A stretch of DNA of 16,214 nt from assembly GCA_964551645.1 (NCBI GenBank), contig CAZKDV010000054.1, positions 1-16,214 on the forward strand, read 5' to 3'. This document shows, one piece after another, positions 8,106-14,807 of this stretch. Numbering within the stretch: position 1 is the stretch's first letter; each line of letters starts with the position of its first letter. Source of the stretch: CAZKDV01 sp964551645 (GTDB lineage: Bacteria > Bacteroidota > Bacteroidia > Bacteroidales > DTU049). A program made the translations under genes and the position numbers. The notes below the pieces were generated by a model. That model saw only the letters and a program-made list of their open reading frames with translations. It was not told the DNA's origin and searched no databases.

Positions 8106-8807
8106 TTATTTATATTTTGAATTAAATTCGTAAACATGCCTAGCATATTCACAATCCATAGTTTCATCAAATTGCATATTCATTTTTTCTGCTTGTTTTT
8201 TTGACAAGTTTTCAATTAAACGAAAACGCTCCGTACAACCTGTTACATCATAAATTTTTTGCAATTCATCTAAATCCTCTTGAGGTATTTTACGCATAGC
8301 ACCATTTCCTTCTTTCATATAGTTAGCACCTTGTTTTTCAAACACTTCTTCAGCATTATCCAACACCCACTCCCAATTTGGACCTTGTTCAGGAAACATT
8401 TCGATATTTAAATAATCTGATACAATGCAATAACCCTCTTGAACAATCCAATCACCAACTGTTCTTTTTATAGCAAGTTGCTGTCTTCCTTTTTCGGATT
8501 CGATAAACAAACCCGTATCTTGTGATAATGCTCTAAGTGCTTCAACAAGCAAACCGGGAACATTATCCTTTGGACATCGAGTTTTGCATGACATACACTC
8601 TCCACAATACCAAATGTAATCACTTGTAAGTAGTGAATGTAGAATTTTTTCATCTTTTCGTTGGACTAATTGAACAAGTTCTCTCGGCTCATAATCATAA
8701 AAAGAAGCTGCCGGACAAATAGCAGTACAAGTTCCACAATCAATGCAAGCATGAAGTCCTTCTTTGACTCTAACATCATTAAAAAGACGTTCTACTAAAT
8801 TTGACAT
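8106..8807 (-). CDS. HdrC-like 2[4Fe-4S] ferredoxin-type subunit (C1 position), first gene of the operon
   Basis: The 233-residue product has its iron-sulfur core in the first 80 residues: C21/C24/C27/C31 (CIDCGTCTAICP) and C68/C71/C74/C78 (CGECMSCKTRCP), each a CxxCxxCxxxCP motif. The PRELVQLVQR segment between them is typical of HdrC/GlpC/SdhB-type double-cluster domains. A mostly helical C-terminal half of about 150 residues has no recognisable motif and is longer than in minimal HdrC. No signal peptide or membrane segment is present, so it should be cytoplasmic. It is the most upstream gene of the set, facing a 409-base divergent intergenic region that presumably holds the operon promoter, and its stop lies 3 bases from the HdrB-like start. 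Confidence 0.85.
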   Translation of the reverse strand: MSNLVERLFNDVRVKEGLHACIDCGTCTAICPAASFYDYEPRELVQLVQRKDEKILHSLLTSDYIWYCGECMSCKTRCPKDNVPGLLVEALRALSQDTGLFIESEKGRQQLAIKRTVGDWIVQEGYCIVSDYLNIEMFPEQGPNWEWVLDNAEEVFEKQGANYMKEGNGAMRKIPQEDLDELQKIYDVTGCTERFRLIENLSKKQAEKMNMQFDETMDCEYARHVYEFNSKYK

Positions 8808-9015
8808 TTTTAATATATTTTTTGTCTTTAATTACAATACAAAATAAATGATAATTTGGGGAATATAAAAGGATTGTTGGAAAATAATTTATTTGACCCT
8901 TAAAAACATACAATTTTTCACAATCTAATTAAAACTGCAAAAAGCAAGTTAAAAACCCTTTATTTGACTATAATATGGCAATTTGTAAAAATTGCTTTTG
9001 CATATTTTTTTGTTG

Positions 9016-9024
9016 TACATTTGC
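9016..9024 (+). promoter_or_regulatory. candidate -7 element (TACATTTGC) upstream of the NAD(P)HX repair gene
   Basis: TACATTTGC fits the Bacteroidota -7 box TAnnTTTG. The nearest upstream TTTG (8997-9000) is 15 bases away, shorter than the usual spacing of about 19, so the assignment is tentative. Transcription from here would give a leader of nearly 190 bases carrying the repeat-like block. Confidence 0.35.
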
Positions 9025-9034
9025 AATTCAAAAT

Positions 9035-9065
9035 GGCGATTCTGCGGCTTCGTCTCCTCATGACC
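9035..9065. repeat. possible dispersed palindromic repeat unit (GC-richer block)
   Basis: The block starting GGCGATTCTGCGG and ending CTCATGACC stands out from the AT-rich surroundings. Read on the minus strand it begins GGTCATGAGGAGACGAAGCC, resembling short intergenic repeats of the GTCATTgcGAG...GAAGC...AATC kind that occur in many bacterial genomes. There is only one copy in this window, so dispersal cannot be shown. Confidence 0.35.
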
Positions 9066-9216
9066 TTATAATAACATTTATAGGGTCATTGGTTTTTAAA
9101 GAGTATCCTTGTTTAATTTTATTTATAAAGATTAGTCTAATATTCCTAATTTTTACGCTTTTTTTTACAGACGCTTTATTCAACTTAAATATTCATACTT
9201 TTGTTAAAAAAAAGCT

Positions 9217-10722
9217 ATGTTACCTATATTAAACAGCAAACAAATAAAACTTGCAGATAAATATACCATAGAGCATGAACCAATAACTTCAATTGATTTA
9301 ATGGAAAGGGCATCCGTAAAATGTGTAGAATGGTTGAAAAAACATTATTCTTTAAAGCAAAAATTCACTATTATTTGTGCTCAAGGAAATAATGGTGGAG
9401 ATGGATTGGCAATTGCCAGAATGTTACATTTTGCAGGCTATAATGTTTGTGTTTTTGTTTTACAAGCTAATACAAAAGGTTCTGATGATTTTGAAATAAA
9501 CTTGAATAGATTGCAAAATCTATTAGAAGTTACATATTTACATGAAGATAAAAATGAGATTAATATCTCTGAAGACTCTATTGTAATTGATGCAATATTT
9601 GGAATTGGTCTCAACAAACCAATTACAAACTGGATAGCAAATGTTGTTCAACAAATCAATAAACTTAACAATACTGTGATTTCAATTGATATGCCAAGTG
9701 GTTTATTTGCAGATAAAACCTCTCACAATAATAAAAATGTAATAAAATCACACTTTACACTTAGCTTTGAGTATCCTAAACTTGCATTTATGTTTCCTGA
9801 AAATCAAAAATATATGTATGATTTTACAATACTTCCAATAGGTTTATCAAATAGCTTTATTAATCAAATTGATGTCAAAACATATTTTGTTAGTTCACAG
9901 TATATTTCAAGAGTATTAAAAAAAAGAAATAAATTTTCGCATAAAGGGATTTATGGTCATAGTTGCATTATAGCAGGAAGTAAAGGAAAAATAGGCGCAG
10001 CAGTTTTAGCCGCAAAGTCTTGTATCAGAAGTGGCACAGGCTTGCTTACTATACATTCTCCTGAATGTGGCGTCAATATTTTGCAAACTTCGGTACCAGA
10101 AGCAATGCTCAGTATTGACAAAACAAGCGATGACGTGTCTTTAGTACATCAAATTGAAAAATATACTGCTATTGGAGTTGGTCCTGGTATTGGCATAAGC
10201 AAAAACACTACTAATATGCTAAAAACGCTCATTCAAAACTACCACGCTCCTCTTGTGATTGATGCTGATGCTTTAAATATTTTAAACGAAAATAAAACTT
10301 TTTTAGACTTTTTACCTAAAAACAGCATATTAACTCCACATCTTAAAGAATTTGAAAGATTGTTTGGAACAAGCAGTAATTACTTTGAGCGACTTGAGCT
10401 TCAAAAACAAGTTTCAATTAAGTATCAAGTTTTTATTATTTTAAAGGGTGCACATACTTGCATCACAAGCCCCGAAGGATTTACATTTTTCAATAGTACG
10501 GGCAATCCTGGAATGTCAACAGGCGGCAGTGGCGATGTCTTAACAGGTGTAATTACTGCTCTTTTAGCACAACAATATAGTTCATTAGAAGCATGCTTGA
10601 TTGGCGTTTTTATGCACGGTTTATCCGGAGATCTTGCTGTTAATGAATTAGGCGAACAAAGTTTATGTGCCAGTGATATTATTGATTTTTTACCAAAAGC
10701 ATTTATGAGAATAACTAAGTGA
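9217..10722 (+). CDS. nnr: bifunctional NAD(P)HX epimerase / ADP-dependent NAD(P)HX dehydratase
   Basis: The 501-residue product joins the two halves of the NAD(P)H-hydrate repair enzyme. The N-terminal YjeF epimerase domain (about 1-215) shows the NNGGDG loop at 58-63, D125 and IDMPSG at 157-162; it interconverts the R and S forms of hydrated NAD(P)H. The C-terminal ribokinase-like dehydratase domain (about 230-500) shows GSKGKIGA near 254, GVGPG at 320-324, DADALN at 349-354, TPHLKEFERLFG near 373, and GNPGMSTGGSGD ending at the catalytic D440. This half restores NAD(P)H from the S form using ADP. Length and domain order are normal for the fused bacterial enzyme. The protein is cytosolic housekeeping. 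It converges on the XRE gene with only four bases between stop codons, leaving no room for a separate terminator. Confidence 0.95.
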   Translation: MLPILNSKQIKLADKYTIEHEPITSIDLMERASVKCVEWLKKHYSLKQKFTIICAQGNNGGDGLAIARMLHFAGYNVCVFVLQANTKGSDDFEINLNRLQNLLEVTYLHEDKNEINISEDSIVIDAIFGIGLNKPITNWIANVVQQINKLNNTVISIDMPSGLFADKTSHNNKNVIKSHFTLSFEYPKLAFMFPENQKYMYDFTILPIGLSNSFINQIDVKTYFVSSQYISRVLKKRNKFSHKGIYGHSCIIAGSKGKIGAAVLAAKSCIRSGTGLLTIHSPECGVNILQTSVPEAMLSIDKTSDDVSLVHQIEKYTAIGVGPGIGISKNTTNMLKTLIQNYHAPLVIDADALNILNENKTFLDFLPKNSILTPHLKEFERLFGTSSNYFERLELQKQVSIKYQVFIILKGAHTCITSPEGFTFFNSTGNPGMSTGGSGDVLTGVITALLAQQYSSLEACLIGVFMHGLSGDLAVNELGEQSLCASDIIDFLPKAFMRITK

Positions 10723-10726
10723 AAAT

Positions 10727-11380
10727 TTATTTTTTTCTATTTTCTAATTCAATAAAAGTGCTATCAGAATAGATGAAAATAAGTTTTTCTAAAAAAGGCT
10801 CTATTTTGTTATTAGATGTATTTTCAGAATGTGTTTTTTCATTGACTTCTTCTGGTTTATTTTGATTATTTATTTCTGAGCTAATTTCAATATCTGCTTT
10901 TTTCTCAGCAAATTCAGTATCTTCTGTATTTTCGTCTAAATAATCAGTATTATCGGGAGATTCAATGTTATTTATTGGTATTGAATGTGCTTCACTATTA
11001 GCTTCAATTTTAGTTTCATCTCTTGTATCATCATTAATTTCATTCTTGGGGAGTTCATCAAATAATTCTCCGTGAAAATGATTTTGTTTTGTTTGTTCAA
11101 GAATTGATTCGTTTTTTTCTTCAATTTTTATTTCTAAGTTTTTTTGAATTTTATCTTGTTCTTCAACACCAATCTTGTGCATATTTCCTTTGCCTGTAAT
11201 TAACCAATCCAAGCTAATATCTGGAAATGTTTCTATTACTTTTAGAATAAAATCAAGACTTGGTTTATTACGACCACTAATGATATGTGAAATATTTGAT
11301 GGCTGAACGCCTATCATTTCAGCAAATTTTGATGCTGTTACATCTTTAACATCAAGCAACTTAGCAATTCTATTATTCAT
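10727..11380 (-). CDS. XRE-family helix-turn-helix regulator with long acidic tail
   Basis: Residues 1-65 of this 217-residue protein form an XRE/Cro-type DNA-binding domain. TASKFAEMIG and QPSNISHIISGRNKPS make the helix-turn-helix, and SLDWLITGKGNM closes it, as in many Bacteroidota regulators. Residues 75-195 are a low-complexity, Glu/Asn/Asp-rich region, probably disordered. The last 20 or so residues return to a patterned segment (EKLIFIYSDSTFIELE) resembling a short conserved tail found on such regulators in this phylum. No peptidase or ligand-binding domain is seen. The gene is divergent from the Ldh2-type gene across a 491-base spacer packed with TTAC-N4-GTAA palindromes. One palindrome lies 11 bases before its own start codon, so autoregulation is a reasonable inference. 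Confidence 0.85.
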   Translation of the reverse strand: MNNRIAKLLDVKDVTASKFAEMIGVQPSNISHIISGRNKPSLDFILKVIETFPDISLDWLITGKGNMHKIGVEEQDKIQKNLEIKIEEKNESILEQTKQNHFHGELFDELPKNEINDDTRDETKIEANSEAHSIPINNIESPDNTDYLDENTEDTEFAEKKADIEISSEINNQNKPEEVNEKTHSENTSNNKIEPFLEKLIFIYSDSTFIELENRKK

Positions 11381-11391
11381 ACAATAATTTT

Positions 11392-11860
11392 TTACAAAAG
11401 TAACTCTTATTTTAATTACATTTGTAATTATTTTGTTTTTTATTGTATTTTACTTTTGTAATTTTATATTTACATAAGTAACAAGAAATTAATTAACTTT
11501 ATATAATTCTTGTTAAATTGTTGTATATTAGTATGTTAATTTAAAATCATTTATTGAATTTATTATTGTACAGGTGTAATTGATTATATGAATTAAATAG
11601 ATTATATAAAGCTAATTAAAATACTCATTTATAGCATATTATATATTATAATTTATTACCTTATATTTACGCAAGTAAACCTCATCTGTATTCTAAAAAT
11701 CTAATTTACAAATGTAAATCCAATAAAATAAATCTAAAAATCTATTTTGGAATGTTTTTATCAAATATTAAATGTACTTTTGCAATAGAAAAATTATCTC
11801 TTTATATTTTATATATAATTGATATAAAAGAAATTAACTATTCAATTTTTACACTTGTAA
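11392..11860. promoter_or_regulatory. array of seven TTAC-N4-GTAA palindromes (putative multi-site operator)
   Basis: Exact copies lie at 11392-11403, 11416-11427, 11450-11461, 11470-11481, 11667-11678, 11706-11717 and 11849-11860. Their four-base centres are AAAA, ATTT, TTTT, ATAA, GCAA, AAAT and ACTT. Near copies lie at 11568-11579 (GTAC-AGGT-GTAA) and 11774-11785 (GTAC-TTTT-GCAA). The half-sites are constant while the centres vary, as expected of an operator for a dimeric regulator. The spacer is otherwise nearly all A/T, which makes repeated C and G at fixed positions more striking. Several copies also contain a TAnnTTTG promoter box, so binding could block RNA polymerase. The likely binder, by position only, is the adjacent XRE protein. 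Confidence 0.65.
11775..11783 (+). promoter_or_regulatory. candidate -7 promoter element for the Ldh2-type gene
   Basis: TACTTTTGC fits the Bacteroidota -7 consensus TAnnTTTG and lies about 90 bases before the ATG at 11872. A TTTG at 11746-11749 is 25 bases upstream, somewhat farther than usual. The box overlaps one of the near-copies of the palindrome, which would suit repression. Confidence 0.4.
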
Positions 11861-11871
11861 TATAAATTTTT

Positions 11872-12942
11872 ATGTATTTAACTCTCTTAGAAGCGGATAA
11901 AATCATTTCCGAAATTTTTTTTCAAATCGGTTGCACAGAAAATGAGTCTAAAATTATTTCAAATGTCTTATTATCCGCAGAAAAAAGAGGTATTCCTTCT
12001 CATGGAATTATCAGAATAAAAGACTATCTCGGATTGTGGGAAAAGAAAAGGATTAAAATAAATCCACAGATTGAAGTAATTAAAGAAACACCCACCACCC
12101 TACTTATTGATGGCGACAATGGTATAGGAATATTAGTTGCTGAAAAAGCTATGCGTTTAGTCATTGAAAAAGCAAAGCTATCTTATACTGCTTGGGCAGC
12201 CGTAAGAAATTCTAATCATTATGGCATAGCCGGATATTATTCAATGCTTGCATTAGAGCATGATATGATTGGGATAAGTATGACTAATGCAAATCCATTA
12301 GTTGCTCCTACTTTTAGTATAGACAGAATGCTTGGCACTAACCCTATTGCGATTGCAATCCCAACAAATAATGAAGAACCTTTTGTTGCCGACTTTGCCA
12401 CTACCCCAATTGCCAGAGGAAAACTTGAAATACTTGAAAAAACTAATCAATCAATTGATTATGGGTTTGTTCAAGATAAATATGGCAATCCTTCTAACGA
12501 TCCTGGCATATTAAAACATGGTGGTGCTATTTTACCGCTTGGAGGTGAACATGCTAGTCATAAAGGTTATTGCATGAGTGCACTTGTTGATATTTTTTCA
12601 GCTGTATTATCAGGAGCTAATTTTGGACCATTTGTTCCACCTCAAGTTGCTTATCTTGAACCAAAGTCAGAACAAGTTGGAAAAGGCTTAGGGCATTTTT
12701 TTGGGGCAATGCGAGTTGACTCATTTTTGACTACAGACGAATTTAAAAACAATATGGACTTATGGATACAAACATTCAAAAATGCAAAAACGAGCAAAGA
12801 AAATTGCAATGTTAGAATTCCCGGAGAACAAGAAAAAAGGTCAGAACAAGAAGCCGAAATTAAAGGTATTAATGTGAACGAACAAATAATCTCTGAATTA
12901 TCAGACACACTTAAACGATTGTCAATACCAATCATGTTTTAA
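11872..12942 (+). CDS. Ldh2 (malate/L-lactate dehydrogenase-like) family NAD(P)-dependent oxidoreductase
   Basis: The 356-residue product is of normal length for the Ldh2/YlbC family, whose members reduce or oxidise 2-hydroxy/2-keto acids with NAD(P) and do not use a classical Rossmann fold. Family motifs are clear: RGIPSHGIIR with H44 and R48, NSNHYG with H116, MLGTNPIAIAIP near 153-164, PFVADFATT near 170, and SHKGYCMSALVDIFSAVLSG starting near 229. Relatives include malate, L-lactate, sulfolactate, ureidoglycolate and 2,3-diketogulonate dehydrogenases; the sequence alone does not decide between them, so no symbol is given. No pathway partner lies beside it. The gene follows the palindrome array, whose last copy ends 11 bases before its start codon, so it is a probable target of the divergent XRE regulator. 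Confidence 0.85.
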   Translation: MYLTLLEADKIISEIFFQIGCTENESKIISNVLLSAEKRGIPSHGIIRIKDYLGLWEKKRIKINPQIEVIKETPTTLLIDGDNGIGILVAEKAMRLVIEKAKLSYTAWAAVRNSNHYGIAGYYSMLALEHDMIGISMTNANPLVAPTFSIDRMLGTNPIAIAIPTNNEEPFVADFATTPIARGKLEILEKTNQSIDYGFVQDKYGNPSNDPGILKHGGAILPLGGEHASHKGYCMSALVDIFSAVLSGANFGPFVPPQVAYLEPKSEQVGKGLGHFFGAMRVDSFLTTDEFKNNMDLWIQTFKNAKTSKENCNVRIPGEQEKRSEQEAEIKGINVNEQIISELSDTLKRLSIPIMF

Positions 12943-12944
12943 GA

Positions 12945-12977
12945 CTGTCATTTTGTCTATCGTATTGACATGGCAAA
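12945..12977. promoter_or_regulatory. candidate stress-control element upstream of grpE
   Basis: Between the Ldh2-type gene and grpE lie CTGTCATTTTGTC (12945-12957) and TTGACATGGCAAA (12965-12977). They include TGTCA and TGACA as inverted half-sites 15 bases apart. TGTCA/TGGCA-type boxes before chaperone genes are something I associate with Bacteroidota, but I cannot confirm it here. It is not a CIRCE element. Confidence 0.3.
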
Positions 12978-13029
12978 CTTTTTGTTAAAACAAGTCCACA
13001 TGTTATAATACATTAATATATATTATATT

Positions 13030-13593
13030 ATGAAAAAAAATAAAGAAACTAAAAAGGACAAGAATATTGAAGTTGATGAAATTCAAGCAAACCAAACCAA
13101 CGAAATAAATGACATTGAAAACACTCAAGAAAATGAAAATAAAGAACAAGAAAAAGAGTGTTGTCAGGAAGAAAAACAAGCATTAAATGACAAATATCTT
13201 CGTTTATTTGCTGAATATGAAAATTTTCGTAAAAGGACATTAAAGGAAAAAGAGGAGTTATATAAAACAGCATCAATTAAAGTTATAAACGCCTTATTAC
13301 CAATCATTGACGATTTTGACAGAGCAGTTGAAATGATTAAAAAAACTGAAGATATAAACAACATTAAAGAAGGCATGGAAATAGTTTACAAAAAATTTAA
13401 TACTGTTTTATCACAACAAGGGGTATCTCAAATAGAAACTATTGGGCAAAAATTTGACACAGACTTTCATGAAGCATTTTCGCTTGTTGAAGTAAGCAAA
13501 GATAAAAAAGACACAGTAATTGAAGAAATTGAGAAAGGATATCTATTAAATGGACAAGTAATACGCTATGCTAAAGTAGTGGTAGGTAAATAA
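13030..13593 (+). CDS. grpE: nucleotide-exchange factor GrpE
   Basis: GrpE is the exchange factor that opens DnaK for release of ADP and substrate. The 187-residue product has a highly charged N-terminal tail (1-45, rich in Lys, Glu and Asn), then the long coiled-coil helix (about 48-95, LRLFAEYENFRKRT), the four-helix region (LLPIIDDFDRAVE), and the C-terminal beta-wing with the family signature (FDTDFHEAFSLVEV, then IEKGYLLNGQVIRYAKVVVG). Length is typical. Two adjacent cysteines (C44-C45) end the disordered tail, which is uncommon but not diagnostic. dnaJ begins 17 bases after the stop, so the two are cotranscribed; dnaK is not in the window. Confidence 0.95.
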   Translation: MKKNKETKKDKNIEVDEIQANQTNEINDIENTQENENKEQEKECCQEEKQALNDKYLRLFAEYENFRKRTLKEKEELYKTASIKVINALLPIIDDFDRAVEMIKKTEDINNIKEGMEIVYKKFNTVLSQQGVSQIETIGQKFDTDFHEAFSLVEVSKDKKDTVIEEIEKGYLLNGQVIRYAKVVVGK

Positions 13594-13610
13594 TTAAAAC
13601 ATAAAACAAA

Positions 13611-14774
13611 GTGGCAAAACGAGATTATTACGAAGTACTTGGCGTAAATAAAAGTGCAACAGAAGAAGAATTAAAAAAAGCATATAGACAATTAGCATTG
13701 AAATATCATCCTGATAGAAATCCTGATGATAAAGAAGCTGAAGATAAGTTTAAAGAAGCTGCAGAAGCTTATGAGGTACTTAGCAATTCTGAAAAGCGTC
13801 AAAGATATGACCAATTCGGACATTCTGGCGTGGGAAATGGACATAGCGGATTTGGTGGTGGCGGTATGACTATGGAGGATATTTTCACAAACTTTGGAGA
13901 TATATTTGGTGGCTTTGGTGGTTTTGAAAATATTTTTAGTGGCTTTGGCGGTCGAAGTGGAACAACAAGAAGAACACAAAGAGGTTCTAATTTGAGGATA
14001 AAAGTAAAACTCACTCTTGAAGAAATAGCAAAAGGAACAGAAAAGAAAATAAAGGTAAATAAACAAGTAGTTTGCAATACTTGTAATGGTTCAGGAGCAG
14101 CAGGCAGTGATGCGGTACATACATGTCAAACATGTAACGGACGAGGACAAGTTACAAGAGTTACCCAAACATTTCTTGGACACATGCAAACTTCTTCTAT
14201 TTGCCCTACTTGCAACGGAGAAGGCGAAGTTATCACTAAAAAATGTTCAAGTTGCTATGGAAATGGAACAATAAAAGGCGAAGAAGTGATTACAGTTAAA
14301 ATTCCAGCTGGTGTGCTTGAAGGCATTCAATTATCTATGAGTGGAAAAGGAAATGCAGCACCAAGAGGTGGAATACCCGGCGACTTAATAGTTGCTATTG
14401 AAGAAATCCCTCATGAACATTTTGTTAGAGATGAGTTAAATATTTACTTTGAACATTATTTGTCATTTGCTGAAGCAGTACAAGGAACAACTATAGAAGT
14501 GCCTACTATTGACGGCAAAGCAAGAGTGAAAGTACCAGCAGGAACACAAGCAGGTAAATTATTTAGATTAAAAGGCAAGGGAATTCCGATGCTTAATCGT
14601 TCAGGAATAGTTGGAGATGAGTTAATATTTATTAATATTTTTGTCCCTGAAAAACTATCGCAAGAAGAAAAAGAAGTAATCAGCAAAATTAATGAAATGA
14701 GCGGCTTTAAGCCTGATAATAAAAAAAGAGATAAAAATTTCTTCGAACGAATGAAAGAATTTTTTGCCAGATAA
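13611..14774 (+). CDS. dnaJ: chaperone protein DnaJ (Hsp40)
   Basis: DnaJ delivers unfolded clients to DnaK and stimulates its ATPase. The full type I architecture is present in 387 residues: a J-domain (about 3-70) with HPD at 33-35, a Gly/Phe-rich region (71-115), four zinc-finger repeats CxxCxGxG at 155-162, 172-179, 198-205 and 212-219, and the C-terminal client-binding domains (GGIPGDLIV, then VPAGTQAGKLFRLKGKGIP). I chose the GTG at 13611 because the family start AKRDYYEVLGV follows directly. GrpE lies 17 bases upstream. The third and fourth zinc repeats are intact, so both zinc centres should form. Confidence 0.97.
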   Translation: MAKRDYYEVLGVNKSATEEELKKAYRQLALKYHPDRNPDDKEAEDKFKEAAEAYEVLSNSEKRQRYDQFGHSGVGNGHSGFGGGGMTMEDIFTNFGDIFGGFGGFENIFSGFGGRSGTTRRTQRGSNLRIKVKLTLEEIAKGTEKKIKVNKQVVCNTCNGSGAAGSDAVHTCQTCNGRGQVTRVTQTFLGHMQTSSICPTCNGEGEVITKKCSSCYGNGTIKGEEVITVKIPAGVLEGIQLSMSGKGNAAPRGGIPGDLIVAIEEIPHEHFVRDELNIYFEHYLSFAEAVQGTTIEVPTIDGKARVKVPAGTQAGKLFRLKGKGIPMLNRSGIVGDELIFINIFVPEKLSQEEKEVISKINEMSGFKPDNKKRDKNFFERMKEFFAR

Positions 14775-14807
14775 TTCTTCCTAACTATAACAACAAGATG
14801 ATAATAC

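Larger units (their letters stand above)
8808..9216. other. divergent intergenic region between the Hdr-like operon and the NAD(P)HX repair gene
   Basis: This 409-base stretch is very AT-rich. It holds a promoter-like TACATTTGC (9016-9024, + strand) and a more GC-rich 31-base repeat-like block (9035-9065), listed separately. An 85-codon frame at 8975-9232 runs through both but looks spurious. On the minus strand, no box fitting TAnnTTTG exactly was found close to the Hdr operon start. No RNA gene was recognised. Confidence 0.5.

Noticed and set aside
3821..8807. Methanogen-type CoB-CoM heterodisulfide reductase assignment for the operon
   Set aside because: The genome is bacterial, HdrA lacks the extra ferredoxin domains, and HdrB1 lacks two of the five cysteines of the first CCG motif. 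The CoM/CoB substrate is not expected in Bacteroidota.
8975..9232. 85-codon plus-strand frame with a Cys/Phe-rich start and hydrophobic segments
   Set aside because: It passes through the repeat-like block and a promoter box, overlaps the nnr start by 16 bases and shows no family motif. The hydrophobic look follows from T-rich sequence.
12651..12935. Minus-strand 94-codon frame within the Ldh2-type gene
   Set aside because: It lies antisense to a well-supported coding sequence, and no motif or independent signal supports it.
13692..14077. Two minus-strand frames opposite dnaJ (124 and 92 codons)
   Set aside because: They are antisense shadows of the Gly/Phe-rich and zinc-finger coding sequence; their composition mirrors dnaJ codons.
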